Shown in pieces: positions 44,401-52,761 of a stretch of DNA of 64,000 nt. The stretch comes from Streptomyces sp. MspMP-M5 (lineage in GTDB: Bacteria; Actinomycetota; Actinomycetes; Streptomycetales; Streptomycetaceae). The DNA lies in contig NZ_KB891866.1 of the NCBI RefSeq assembly GCF_000373585.1, positions 151,762-215,761 of the forward strand. Direction: 5' to 3'. A program made the position numbers and the translations under genes. Each line of letters starts with the position of its first letter. Position 1 is the stretch's first letter. The notes beneath the pieces are model-generated. The model ran no database searches. It saw only the letters and a list, made by a program, of their open reading frames with translations, and was not told the origin of the DNA.

Positions 44401-45333
44401 TCAGCGATCGCGGTGTTCGGGGCCGGTCTGCCGCGGAGCCGGCGCGGCCGCTTCCGCGGCGCGGCGCCGGATCTCGCGTTCTGCGTGTTCGGCCTGTCGC
44501 ACGCGTTCACCGGCCGTCTCGGCTGCCCGGCGTGCCCGCCGCAGCTCGTCCTCGGCCTCCGCTAACTGTCCGCTGAGCGTGGTGACTTGCTGCTGTGCGG
44601 CCTGGTGCCGGTCGAGTGCCTGGCGTTCCGCGGTCCTGGCCGCGGCCGTCTCGGCCGCGGCCGCACGCGCGTCCCGCTCGGCGTCCGCGGCCTGCTGTCG
44701 TGCCTGTTCCCGGTCCCGCTCGCGCTCGCCGTCCGTCTCGGGCGCGAGGTGCGTCTCCCGCGCCCGACGACGAGTGCGGGCGGCGTCGAGGTCGACGACT
44801 TTCCCCGTACCGGCGTGTGGGGCGGGGGCCGGTGCCCGTGCTGCCTGGGGAACGTCCGGGAGGATGCCGAAACCGATGGCGGTGAGCGGCTGTGCCAGGC
44901 GTCCGCCGGCCCAGTCCTGGGCTGCCTGTCGGTCGGCCAGGACGGCCCGCAGGGTGCCCTCCAGCTCCCGCTCGGCGTTCGGGCCGAGGGGGTGGCCCGC
45001 CCGCGCGGTCAGCCTGCGTGCCTGGCCGGTCAGCGCGGCCACCACCTCGTGTTGCTGCCCGGACAGCTCACGCAGTCGTCGGCCGTCCAGCTCCTGATGG
45101 GCCTGGCGCAGCTCCTCGCCGAGCCGGAGCAGTCGTGTCCGGTCCCGGCCCGGGTCGCGGGCCAGGAGGTTGCCGGCCCAGGCGGCGAGGGTGGGTCGGC
45201 GCAGCTGCCGGATGCGGTCCGACAGCTCCCGGTCGCCGGCTGCCCGTGCAGCCAGGGCCCGCTCGTCGCGCACCGCGGTGAACTCGTCCGGTGGCAACGC
45301 GTAGAGCTCGTCGGCGACGGTGTCCAGATCCAC
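44401..45333 (-). CDS. Helical/coiled-coil protein upstream of Ku
   Basis: A 310-residue protein without a family I can name. Residues 1-130 are a charged helical domain (MDLDTVADELYALPPDEF, RRPTLAAWAGNLLARDPGR). The LTAIGFGILPDVP stretch is at about 150-160, then 195-300 is a long Ala/Arg/Glu coiled coil. No membrane segment or signal. GTG 45333 follows GGAGGGCCAG. It lies 31 bases before ku in the same direction, so the two probably form an operon, and a role in DNA-end handling is a reasonable guess only. The leader (45334-45362) holds a small GCCC/GGGC hairpin next to an A-run. Confidence 0.75.
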   Translation of the reverse strand: MDLDTVADELYALPPDEFTAVRDERALAARAAGDRELSDRIRQLRRPTLAAWAGNLLARDPGRDRTRLLRLGEELRQAHQELDGRRLRELSGQQHEVVAALTGQARRLTARAGHPLGPNAERELEGTLRAVLADRQAAQDWAGGRLAQPLTAIGFGILPDVPQAARAPAPAPHAGTGKVVDLDAARTRRRARETHLAPETDGERERDREQARQQAADAERDARAAAAETAAARTAERQALDRHQAAQQQVTTLSGQLAEAEDELRRARRAAETAGERVRQAEHAEREIRRRAAEAAAPAPRQTGPEHRDR

Positions 45334-45525
45334 CTGGCCCTCCAGGGGCGCGGGTGCGCCCTACGGGCATTTTTTCATGGTCCGCGGGAGAAGTCCCCTC
45401 GCATGCGTTCCCGGCCCGCGTCCGGAACAACGCTGTTTCCGGCGGGAGGACGCCGGTAGCGGTGCACCGCGCGAGCGGCGATGGCCTCAGCGGCGCGTCG
45501 TGCGTCGTTCACCTCGCGTGCGCAC

Positions 45526-45876
45526 TCAGTGGCCGAACCGGAAGTGATGGCGCTTGGGGTGCTTGGTCGCGGTGCTCCCCGTCGCCTCGGGCGCCTCGTC
45601 CGCCGTCCCGGGCTGCCTGGCGGGCATCCGGGCGCTGCGGACGGCCGGTCTCCGGTGCCGCGCCCGAGTCATGCCTGTCATGATCATGGCGAGGGCGAGG
45701 CCCAGGATCAGGGTGAGCGCGATTCCGGAGAGGAAGATCGCCAGGCTGTTCATGGTGGCGATGTGGTTGCCGAACACCCCCACGCCGTAGTCCGGCCCGC
45801 CGGACAGGTTGTCGGCGATCAGCACACCCATGAACGCCCCGGTGGCGGCAAGGAGCAGTAGTCCCAGGAGGAGCAT
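45526..45876 (-). CDS. Small integral membrane protein, LapA-like topology
   Basis: A 116-residue protein with two hydrophobic helices (residues 2-22 and 44-66) joined by a short GNHIATMNSL segment, followed by a basic, Pro/Thr-rich cytoplasmic-looking tail ending in KHPKRHHFRFGH. No catalytic motif. The two-helix-plus-basic-tail plan is like LapA-domain proteins but similarity is loose. ATG 45876 follows AAAGGTGGCCACC. The longer upstream frame to 46602 is a shadow. It is a single gene between divergently read neighbours. Confidence 0.72.
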   Translation of the reverse strand: MLLLGLLLLAATGAFMGVLIADNLSGGPDYGVGVFGNHIATMNSLAIFLSGIALTLILGLALAMIMTGMTRARHRRPAVRSARMPARQPGTADEAPEATGSTATKHPKRHHFRFGH

Positions 45877-46053
45877 GGTGGCCACCTTTCTGTGACATCC
45901 ACCCTTCCACTCTGGCACCGCACGGAGCTGGCGTCGAGGTGACGAGAAGCGCCGGCGGCAACCACTGACGGGAAGCGGTGAGGCCGCCGCACGGACTCGT
46001 CCGGACGGCCGGTGCCGGGAGCGCCGGGCGCGGTCAGCCTGCACCGTGGAGGC

Positions 46054-46308
46054 ATGGACAACACGCCCGGCAGGGACCATGCTCCCGAGATCGACCCCGC
46101 TCCCAAGATCGTGGTGGACGCGCCGCGGGCGGACGGCGGACGCCGGGTCTGGATCGGCCACGACTCGGTGGGTCTGGCCTACGGCAGGATCGACGTCCTG
46201 GAGTTCGCCCGCCGCGCCGGCCTCGATCCCGACCAGGTCGATCTCCACGACCCGGACGTGGTCCGGTGGCGGGGCGGCGGCCCGGACGACTGGACGGCCG
46301 ACCGGTGA
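46054..46308 (+). CDS. Small hypothetical protein, actinobacterial type
   Basis: An 84-residue acidic protein. It starts MDNTPGRDHAPEID; the core KIVVDAPRADGGRRVWIGHDSVGLAYGRID is followed by VLEFARRAGLD and VVRWRGGGPDDW. The strand-strand-helix pattern recalls small conserved proteins in Streptomyces genomes, but I know no assigned family. ATG 46054 follows GTGGAGGC, a good ribosome site. It runs toward the toxin-like gene on the opposite strand. Confidence 0.7.
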   Translation: MDNTPGRDHAPEIDPAPKIVVDAPRADGGRRVWIGHDSVGLAYGRIDVLEFARRAGLDPDQVDLHDPDVVRWRGGGPDDWTADR

Positions 46309-46331
46309 GGCCCGGCGTACGGACCGCCGGC

Positions 46332-46571
46332 TCAGCCCGCGTAGGTGAGTTGTACGAGGGTGATCTCGGTGTCGCCGATGAGGATGACGCCGGCGACGTG
46401 GCTGCGGGCGATGGTCCGCATGACGCCGTCGTCGGTCCCGTACGGCTCGGAGTGCGACGGCGGGTCGATCAGCGCGTCCAGCAGCAGCACCGACAAGTCC
46501 TGGCGCGCCTCGTCGGGGAGGGACTTGTAGGTGGCGTGGAGGGCCGGGTCGAGGTGGAGCCGGTAGGTCAC
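46332..46571 (-). CDS. RelE/ParE-like toxin candidate
   Basis: A 79-residue protein: MTYRLHLDPALHATYKSLPDE and QDLSVLLLDALIDPP, then DDGVMRTIARSHVAGVILIG and TEITLVQLTYAG. The N-terminal strand-helix-helix, the central YGTDDG and the C-terminal strand pair fit the small RelE/ParE RNase fold. The usual catalytic Arg/Lys residues are not obvious. Its GTG 46571 overlaps the stop of the upstream small gene as GTGA, the coupling typical of toxin-antitoxin pairs. Assignment is by pattern only. Confidence 0.6.
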   Translation of the reverse strand: MTYRLHLDPALHATYKSLPDEARQDLSVLLLDALIDPPSHSEPYGTDDGVMRTIARSHVAGVILIGDTEITLVQLTYAG

Positions 46572-46879
46572 GCGGCGCCTCGCCCGCGGGAGCCGTCGTC
46601 ACCGGCGGCCGAGCGCAACTCCTCGGCGCTCAGGTCGATCAGTCCGGCACGGTAGGTGGACGGCAGGTGTCCGGACCCGTGGAAGGCGGTGCGCAGGTGC
46701 TCGACCCGTTCGCGGTCGGCTTCGAAGGACTCGATGAAACTTACCCAACGCTCAAGGACGGCCGGCACTTCACGGACATCGCTGAAGGTGAACTCCCGCA
46801 TGAACGTCGCCCGCAGTTCGGAGTGCGGCAGCGCGTGGGCGATGCTGTCGACGGTCCATGACCGACCGGAGCTGCTCAT
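46568..46879 (-). CDS. Partner of the toxin-like gene (antitoxin candidate)
   Basis: A 103-residue helical protein. Core segments are TVDSIAHALPHSELRATFMREF, VREVPAVLERWVSFIESFEADR and STYRAGLIDLSAEELRSAAGDD. No recognisable DNA-binding motif, so it does not match RelB, ParD, MazE or HTH antitoxins. ATG 46879 to GTGA overlap with the toxin-like gene. Gene order (upstream small gene, then toxin-like) is the usual antitoxin-first arrangement. I cannot name the family. Confidence 0.62.
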   Translation of the reverse strand: MSSSGRSWTVDSIAHALPHSELRATFMREFTFSDVREVPAVLERWVSFIESFEADRERVEHLRTAFHGSGHLPSTYRAGLIDLSAEELRSAAGDDGSRGRGAA

Positions 46880-46908
46880 CGGGTCCTCCACACGACCTGC
46901 TGGCGCGG

Positions 46909-47574
46909 ATGCGTGCCTCCACCGTAACAATCCGCCCCGGCGACGGCGGGCAAGGGACCCGGGCGGCGGGCCGGGCCGCTCCGGCCGACGTCGGGTCAGG
47001 CGTCGAACGCCTGGCCACGGCCGTGCGGAAGACCGGACAGCGGCACGAAGTCCTGGGCGCCGCAGTGGAGTTGGCGGACAACGAGCCGCGCCTCGTCCTG
47101 GGGCGGCACCACTCCGGCCCACCGCTGCGCACCACCCTGTTCCGGCCGCCCGACGGCGGGCCGAGCCTGCTGCTGTTCGCCTGGCACCACCCGATCATGC
47201 ACGGCTGGTCCCTGCGCACGGTCCTGGACGATCTCGGACGCTTCTCCGCCGACCCGTCGGTGGCCGCCGACCCGCTCCCGGTCACCGTCTGCGACCTCAA
47301 CGCCCGCCGGTACCAGGCCGACACGGACGCCGCCACCGACCAGGCCGTGACCCGGGTCGCGGAAGCTCTGCGTGGCCCCGTCGAGGCGGCGCCGGCCGCC
47401 GAGCCCACCGCCTGGACCGCCCGAGGAGAGCTGCGGGCCACCGAGGCGCCCACCACCCCGCAGCGGGCGAAGTTCGGCATCGCCCGGTCGCTGCTGCGCG
47501 GCCCCGGCCGCCTCACCGGCCGTCCGGAGCACCGCACTTCCGTCCTCGCGCCCGACGCACCGCCCGCCTCCTGA
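46909..47574 (+). pseudogene. Condensation-domain-like remnant
   Basis: An open frame of about 220 residues. GVERLATAVRKTGQRHEVLGAAV and RPPDGGPSLLLFAWHHPIMHGWSL look like the N-terminal half of a nonribosomal peptide condensation domain. The active-site HHxxxDG appears as HHPIMHG (47185-47205), with the Asp replaced by His. The C-terminal half is missing. Past 47490 the frame degenerates to Pro/Arg, while another frame reads LLKTFEAAMTDLMETG to TGA 47630, suggesting a frameshift. It overlaps nothing credible on the other strand and is divergent from the toxin-like pair. Function is unlikely without the Asp. Confidence 0.5.
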
Positions 47575-47729
47575 AGACCTTCGAAGCCGCCATGACCGAC
47601 CTCATGGAGACCGGCCCGCCACCGTGGTGACACGGAGCGACCGACCCCGCCGCCGCGAACGTGGCGCATAAGCCTCGCCCGCCCACCCCTGTCCGCAACC
47701 GCTCTCCGGGATCAGTAGTCCTAACGGAC

Positions 47730-48467
47730 ATGAAGCGACCCATACCCTTCCGACTCCGCAGACCCGCGCCGGGCGCCCTCGGTCGGCGCGCGGGCGCGGC
47801 ACTCGCCCTCACGTCCCTCTCCCTGCCGCTGACGGTCGCCCTCGGTTCCCCCGCCCAGGCCGCCTCGTCGGGCTGCGACGGGCTCCGCGGCCCCTACCAG
47901 CGGCAGGCCGAACGTTTCCTCGGCCTCCGGGTCGACGGCCGCCAGTCGCCCTCCGACTGCCGGGCCATCCGCGCCTTCCAGGCCGGCCACGGCATCACGC
48001 CCACCTACGGCTACGCCGGCCCGGTCACCTGGAGCGTGATGCAGCAGGTGGCCAGGCAGCGCACCGCCGGGCACAACCCCAACAGCGCCCACAAGTGCCC
48101 CACGAACAAAGGGCGGATCGCCTGCGTCGACCTGACCCGCCAGCTCAGCTGGATCCAGGACGGCGGGCGTCTGGTGTACGGGCCGGTCCCCGTCCGCACC
48201 GGCCGCAAGGGCGGCGCGACCCGCACCGGCCTCAAGCGGATCTACTGGCGGCACCTGCACCACGTGTCGACCATCTACCACACGCCCATGCCCTACAGCC
48301 AGTTCTTCGACGGCGGCGAGGCGTTCCACGCCATCAGCGGCAGCGTCTGGTCCGCCCCCGGCTCGCACGGCTGCGTCAACATGCGTCCCAACGACGCGAA
48401 GAAGTACTGGTCGCTGCTGCACTACGGCGATGACGTGTACGTCTACGGTCGCAAGCCCGGGACCTGA
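47730..48467 (+). CDS. L,D-transpeptidase (YkuD) with peptidoglycan-binding-like N-domain
   Basis: Secreted 245-residue cell-wall cross-linking enzyme. MKRPIPFRLRRP leads into a signal peptide (ALALTSLSLPLTVALGSP, cleavage near AQA). Residues 45-115 resemble a PGB_1-like module (FLGLRVDGRQSP, IRAFQAGHG). The catalytic YkuD domain has the HAISGSV histidine and SHGCVNMRP with the nucleophile Cys (about 215). It makes 3-3 cross-links or attaches proteins to peptidoglycan. ATG 47730 lacks a strong ribosome site; the in-frame ATG 47661 gives a worse N-terminus. Confidence 0.93.
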   Translation: MKRPIPFRLRRPAPGALGRRAGAALALTSLSLPLTVALGSPAQAASSGCDGLRGPYQRQAERFLGLRVDGRQSPSDCRAIRAFQAGHGITPTYGYAGPVTWSVMQQVARQRTAGHNPNSAHKCPTNKGRIACVDLTRQLSWIQDGGRLVYGPVPVRTGRKGGATRTGLKRIYWRHLHHVSTIYHTPMPYSQFFDGGEAFHAISGSVWSAPGSHGCVNMRPNDAKKYWSLLHYGDDVYVYGRKPGT

Positions 48468-48474
48468 GCACCTC

Positions 48475-48508
48475 GCGGGCGTGCCGCGAACACCACCGGC
48501 ACGCCCGC
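48475..48508. terminator. Bidirectional terminator between L,D-transpeptidase and amidase genes
   Basis: GCGGGCGTGCCG and CGGCACGCCCGC form a perfect 12-base stem with a 10-base loop between the convergent stops at 48467 and 48535. Confidence 0.8.
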
Positions 48509-48534
48509 GCCTCCTCGGGTCGTCCGGCGCCGCC

Positions 48535-49038
48535 TCAGCGGGCCAGCAGGGTGTAGAGCGCCATCGGCGTCACATAGCCGGGCCAGCGGCCGTCCGCGAA
48601 GAGATGGACGCCCCCGTCCTGGTAGCACTGGTCGACGAGCTGGGAGCAGATCATGTGCCGGGTGCTGGCCACGTAGCGACGCAGCCCCGGAACGGGCAGA
48701 TGGAAGCGGTGGGTGGCGATCGCCGCGTAGTCGAGGAAGCTGTAGGGCACGCCCACATAGCGGTCGGCGGCCCCGCATATCCGTTCGCGCTGCTGCTCGG
48801 TGAGTCCCTCCGGGCAGACATAGAGCGCGTCGGAACCGTCGTACTCGCTGAGCGGCCGGATGCGGGCACCGCCCGGCTCGGCCTCCAGCAGCCGTTCACC
48901 GGGCAGGACCAGGAAGGCGTGTTCGTAGTCGGCGAAGCCGTCTCCGTTGATCCACTCGCCGAAGCGGATCAACCGGCCGGTGACACCGGAGATCTGGGTG
49001 AGCCCGATGTCGCCGGGCAGGGGATGGGTGTGCTTCAT
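48535..49038 (-). CDS. Papain-like (YiiX/NlpC-type) amidase family protein
   Basis: A 167-residue single-domain protein of the permuted papain-like NlpC/P60 superfamily. MKHTHPLPGDIGLTQISG, the catalytic-His strand YEHAFLVLPGERLLEA (about 40), and the catalytic-Cys helix HMICSQLVDQCYQDGG (about 130) followed by WPGYVTPM. No signal peptide, so it may act on a cytoplasmic amide or be exported otherwise. ATG 49038 is in a 217-base divergent interval with the SDR gene. A shared operator-like inverted repeat (49170-49186) suggests co-regulation of both. Confidence 0.8.
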   Translation of the reverse strand: MKHTHPLPGDIGLTQISGVTGRLIRFGEWINGDGFADYEHAFLVLPGERLLEAEPGGARIRPLSEYDGSDALYVCPEGLTEQQRERICGAADRYVGVPYSFLDYAAIATHRFHLPVPGLRRYVASTRHMICSQLVDQCYQDGGVHLFADGRWPGYVTPMALYTLLAR

Positions 49039-49169
49039 GAGCGGCTCCTGGGAGCGTGAGAAGCGGATTCCCCTGGGTGATACCCGCTGTTCGGGCGCCC
49101 GCACCGCGCCACCGAGGGCTCCTTGGCCCCGCCCCTCGCACGAGCCCCCGCCGACGAGTGACACCGGTG

Positions 49170-49186
49170 ACTGATGGTGCATCAGT
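49170..49186. promoter_or_regulatory. Inverted repeat ACTGATG-GTG-CATCAGT in divergent promoter region
   Basis: Perfect 7-3-7 inverted repeat, 132 bases before the amidase start and 70 before the SDR start. Likely an operator; the regulator is unknown. Confidence 0.6.
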
Positions 49187-49255
49187 TGACGAACGGGGTA
49201 GCCCTCCCGAGACGACCCCGAGGGGACCACCGACCACGAGGAGCACCACACAATC

Positions 49256-50080
49256 ATGGCCACGGGCAGCAACCACACCCCCGCGACCGCCGACCGCACC
49301 CCGCACACGGAACCCACCGCGACCGACGAGCGCCCGCTGGCCGGCAGCGTCGCGCTGGTGACCGGCGCCTCCAGCGGCATCGGCGCCGCCACCGCACTGG
49401 CCCTGGCCGGACAGGGCTGCTCCCTCGCCCTGGTCGCCCGCCGCGCCGACCGCCTGGACGAACTGACCCACACCATCGGCGAACAGAGCGGCCCTCCGGC
49501 CGTCGCCCTCCCGGCCGACCTCGGCGACGGGGCACAGGCACAGCAGGCCGTCGAGCGGGCCGTCGCGCACTTCGGCCGCCTGGACGTGCTGGTCAACAAC
49601 GCCGGGTACGGCGCCCGCGGCGCGGTCGAGGACAGCGATCCCGAGGACTGGGACCGGATGGTCGACCTCAACCTCAAGGGCGTCCTGCGCCTGTCGCACA
49701 CCGCGCTCCCGCACCTGCTGCGCGCCGCGGACTCCGGACCGCGCGGCGTCGCCGACCTGGTGACCGTCAGCTCGGTCGCCGGCCGGGTGCCGCGCAAGGA
49801 CAACAGCGTCTACTCCGCCACCAAGCACGCGGTGTGCTCCTTCAGCGAGGCGCTGCGCCAGGAGGTGACCGGCCGCGGCGTCCGCGTCGGACTGGTCGAA
49901 CCAGGCATGACCACCACGGAGATGACCCTCGGCAGCCAGGCCGCGTCGGCCCACGGACTGCCCCGGGACTCCTGGCTGCACGCCGAGGACATCGCCCGCG
50001 CCATCACCTTCATGGTCACCCAGCCCGCCCGGGTCGCCGTCAACGAGATCATGGTCCGCCCCACCGCCCAGGAGCGCTGA
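49256..50080 (+). CDS. Short-chain dehydrogenase/reductase
   Basis: A classical SDR of 274 residues. NAD(P) motif TGASSGIGAATALALA (about 37), NNAGYGARG (about 115), catalytic Ser in VTVSSVAG (about 165) and YSATKHAV with the Tyr and Lys (about 181-185). A Thr-rich N-terminal tail of about 28 residues precedes the domain. The C-terminal DIARAITFMVTQPARVAVNEIMVRP matches SDRs related to YdfG or clavaldehyde-type reductases. The substrate is not deducible. It is followed 4 bases later by the phosphoesterase gene, so probably one operon. Confidence 0.93.
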   Translation: MATGSNHTPATADRTPHTEPTATDERPLAGSVALVTGASSGIGAATALALAGQGCSLALVARRADRLDELTHTIGEQSGPPAVALPADLGDGAQAQQAVERAVAHFGRLDVLVNNAGYGARGAVEDSDPEDWDRMVDLNLKGVLRLSHTALPHLLRAADSGPRGVADLVTVSSVAGRVPRKDNSVYSATKHAVCSFSEALRQEVTGRGVRVGLVEPGMTTTEMTLGSQAASAHGLPRDSWLHAEDIARAITFMVTQPARVAVNEIMVRPTAQER

Positions 50081-50083
50081 CCC

Positions 50084-50593
50084 GTGCCGCTGCGCCTCCT
50101 GCTCACCTCCGACACCCACGTCCCGCAGCGCGCCAGGGCCCTGCCGCCGCAACTCCTCGACGCCGTACCGCACGCCGACGTCGTCGTGCACGCCGGTGAC
50201 TGGACCGACCCCGCCACCCTCGACCTCCTGCAGGCCCGCGCCCGCCGGCTGATCGCGGTGTATGGCAACAACGACGGCCCGGAACTCCGCGCCCGGCTGC
50301 CGGAGGTGGCCCGAGCGGAGCTGGACGGACTACGGCTCGGCGTGGTCCACGAGACCGGCCCCGCACAGGGCCGGGAACGCCGCTGCGCCGACCGCTTCCC
50401 CGACCTCGACGTGCTGGTCTTCGGCCACAGTCACATCCCCTGGGACACCACGACCGGGACCGGCCTGCGCCTGCTGAACCCCGGCTCCCCGACGGACCGC
50501 CGCCGCCAGCCCGCCTGCACCTACCTCACCGCGGAGATCACCGACGGCCGGCTCACCGACGTCGTCCTGCACCACCTGCCCCGCCGACGCTGA
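50084..50593 (+). CDS. YfcE/MJ0936-type metallophosphoesterase
   Basis: A 169-residue calcineurin-like phosphodiesterase. Metal-binding motifs in order are SDTHVP, VVHAGDW, YGNNDG, FGHSHIPW and NPGSPTDRR, exactly the YfcE pattern (two metal ions). GTG 50084 lies 4 bases after the SDR stop, so translation is coupled. Relatives hydrolyse phosphodiesters in vitro with unclear physiological substrates. No signal peptide; it acts in the cytoplasm. Confidence 0.93.
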   Translation: MPLRLLLTSDTHVPQRARALPPQLLDAVPHADVVVHAGDWTDPATLDLLQARARRLIAVYGNNDGPELRARLPEVARAELDGLRLGVVHETGPAQGRERRCADRFPDLDVLVFGHSHIPWDTTTGTGLRLLNPGSPTDRRRQPACTYLTAEITDGRLTDVVLHHLPRRR

Positions 50594-50606
50594 AGCGCCC
50601 CGGCGC

Positions 50607-51116
50607 TCACTTGCCCAACAGGCCCCGCACGTACGCCGCCTGGCCTGCGTGCTGGAGATCGTCCGAGACCACGCTGACCAGGCGGACGCCCAGGGTGACC
50701 GGCGGCGACCAGTTCCGGTCGACGACGCGGTCGAGGTCCTTCACGGCCAGCCCGGAGACATAGCGCACCGTGCTCTCGTGCACCGCCGCGTGATAACCCG
50801 TCAGCAGCTCGGCACTCACGCCCCGCACCTTCGCCACGTCCTTGCGGGAGTGCCCGTAGCCGGTGTCCTCCTCGGCGAACGGCAGCCCGAACGCCTCGTA
50901 CCACTCGTCCGCGGTCCAGATCTGCCCGCTGCCGGCCGCCCCGGCCACATGGTCGTCCTGGACCCGGGTGAGGTGCCAGACCAGCCAGGCGATGGAGTTG
51001 GCGCGCCCGTCGGGGCGGGTGGCCAACTCCTCGGGACCGAGGCCGTCCACCACCTCCTCGACGACCTCGCGGATCCGGCCGAAGGCATCGACGAGCAGAG
51101 CGGTACTGGCGGACAT
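50607..51116 (-). CDS. DinB/DUF664-family protein
   Basis: A 169-residue four-helix-bundle protein. NSIAWLVWHLTRVQDDHVAG (about 42) and DDLQHAGQAAYVRGLLGK at the end carry the His metal ligands of DinB-like enzymes, many of which are mycothiol- or bacillithiol-dependent S-transferases. ATG 51116 begins MSASTALLVDAFGRIREVV at the standard position; the upstream extension is not coding. It is convergent with the phosphoesterase gene. Confidence 0.88.
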   Translation of the reverse strand: MSASTALLVDAFGRIREVVEEVVDGLGPEELATRPDGRANSIAWLVWHLTRVQDDHVAGAAGSGQIWTADEWYEAFGLPFAEEDTGYGHSRKDVAKVRGVSAELLTGYHAAVHESTVRYVSGLAVKDLDRVVDRNWSPPVTLGVRLVSVVSDDLQHAGQAAYVRGLLGK

Positions 51117-51272
51117 GGCGACTCCGTAACGGGGGGACGGCCGGTGACTTGGCGCGGCCCATCGTTCCAAGCCGGCAAGCGGCCCGCCGCCCGGCGCACC
51201 GCGGCGGACGGCCGCTCCGCCGCATGGCCGAGGACCGGCACCGCCACCGGCGACGGCCTGGTGCGGCAGGCG

Positions 51273-51764
51273 TCAGGACCGTGCGGACCGTACGGCGAGG
51301 GTGTCGAGCAGGGCCTGCACCGGCCGCAGCGAGCGATCGCCGGGGCCGACCACGGCGAGGATCCGGGGGAGCGGCTCCACCACGCGGACCAGCCGGCCGG
51401 CCCGGAGGTAGGGGTTGGGGTCGCGCAGCGCGGCCTCCAGGGCGTTCCGGGTCCAGTACGTCCGGGCCAGTCCCAGTGCCCAGCGGTGCTCGTCCTCGTA
51501 GGGCAGCCACCGGCCGACGGTGTAGGCGTCCGCGAGGTCATGGGCCTGCCGGGACATCGCCTGCCAGCTGAAGTCCTCCTCGATCAGCTCGCGGCGCCGG
51601 CGGCCGGGGCGGTCCTCCCTACAGGGCCGGCACAGCCGCACCTGTCGCTGCGGGCTGATCGGGGGCCGCACGGTCAGGGCCGGTGCATCGGAGGCGGGAC
51701 GTCGGTAATGGCACAGGTCACAGATGGTCGCGCCGTCGGTCGAAGGGTCCGGATATGAACTCAC
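51273..51764 (-). CDS. Hypothetical protein with zinc-ribbon-like Cys pairs
   Basis: About 163 residues from GTG 51764 (an ATG at 51818 would add 18). The N-terminal ICDLCHYRRP and VRLCRPCRED supply two CxxC pairs 30-40 residues apart, a zinc-ribbon-like module. The C-terminal 100 residues are helical (AYTVGRWLPYEDEHRWALGL, ALLDTLAVRS). The family is unknown to me. Ribosome-site evidence is weak for both starts. Its upstream region shares a divergent-looking interval with the methyltransferase end that contains GCCAACT/AGTTGGC inverted repeats (51851-51881). Confidence 0.65.
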   Translation of the reverse strand: MSSYPDPSTDGATICDLCHYRRPASDAPALTVRPPISPQRQVRLCRPCREDRPGRRRRELIEEDFSWQAMSRQAHDLADAYTVGRWLPYEDEHRWALGLARTYWTRNALEAALRDPNPYLRAGRLVRVVEPLPRILAVVGPGDRSLRPVQALLDTLAVRSARS

Positions 51765-51990
51765 GAAGGACTCAACGACGCAATCGTGAGCGGGTGGCGT
51801 GGCTGCTGGAAGGCACACTGCGGCAACGGTGCTCGATCGTGTTGCGGCATGCCAACTACCTTACTCCGGCTGGCAGTTGGCCAACCACTCGCCATGCGGT
51901 GGTCATCTTCGGGCGTGGGGGACGGCGTGTCCGCCGGCCCCAGCCGCCCACTGCCACCAGGCATCCACGGCCCGCTGTCGCCCGACCGGC

Positions 51991-52734
51991 CTACGCGCCC
52001 ACCCGCGTCGCCACCACCAACCGGACCCGGGGGCTGCCGTCCGCCCGCCGCCCCGGCTCGGGCAGCGCCCACGACTCCACCGCGAAGCCGGCCCGCACCA
52101 GCTCCGCAGACACCTCGGGCAACCGGAAGCCGCGGTAGTACATCACGAACGGCGGCCACCACAGCGCATTGCGGACCCGCATCGCCGCATCGAAACCCAG
52201 CAGCGCCCAGTACAGCGGCGACCCCGGCCGCGCGGGCGCCACCACCGGGAACACAAACCGTCCACCGGGCCGCAACACCGACCGCACCTGCCTGAACAGC
52301 CCCGGCCACTCCCGCGGCAGAAAATGCCCGAACGCCCCGAAGCTCACCACTACATCGAAGACCGGCCCGAACGGCAGCGCCCGCGCATCCGCCCGTACCC
52401 ACTCCGGCCGCGGCCCGGCGCCGCCGCGCTCCGCCCCCTGCGCGCGGGCCCGCGCCACCCCGAGCATCCCGGCGCTGATGTCGACCCCCGTCACCCGCTC
52501 CCGGCACACCTGCCGCAGCACCTCCGTCCCCGCGCCCGTACCGCAGCACAGATCGAGGCCGCTGCCGAACGGGCCGAGGCCCCGCAACTGCCGGGCCACC
52601 GGCTCCAGCACGGCCGCCGGCGTCCGGAACGGGGTGCGGTCGAACTTCGGGGCGAGCAGGTCGTAGCCCCGCTCGACGGACGACAGTGCCTGGACGGCGA
52701 GTTCACGGAACGTAGGACCCTCGGGCGCGAACAT
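51991..52734 (-). CDS. SAM-dependent methyltransferase
   Basis: A 247-residue class I methyltransferase. SAM-binding motif I is GLDLCCGTGAGTEVLRQV (about 58). VTGVDISAGMLGVARARA provides the acidic residue of motif II, and FDVVVSFGAFGHFLP with VLRPGGRFVFPV the later motifs (about 125-155). A 55-residue N-terminal helical cap suggests a small-molecule or lipid acceptor. The C-terminus is LPEPGRRADGSPRVRLVVAT. It is a single gene, downstream on the same strand of the secreted protease (27 bases apart), so perhaps co-transcribed. Confidence 0.9.
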   Translation of the reverse strand: MFAPEGPTFRELAVQALSSVERGYDLLAPKFDRTPFRTPAAVLEPVARQLRGLGPFGSGLDLCCGTGAGTEVLRQVCRERVTGVDISAGMLGVARARAQGAERGGAGPRPEWVRADARALPFGPVFDVVVSFGAFGHFLPREWPGLFRQVRSVLRPGGRFVFPVVAPARPGSPLYWALLGFDAAMRVRNALWWPPFVMYYRGFRLPEVSAELVRAGFAVESWALPEPGRRADGSPRVRLVVATRVGA

Positions 52735-52761
52735 CGCGCCAGCATAGGGTCCGGGCCCGCC

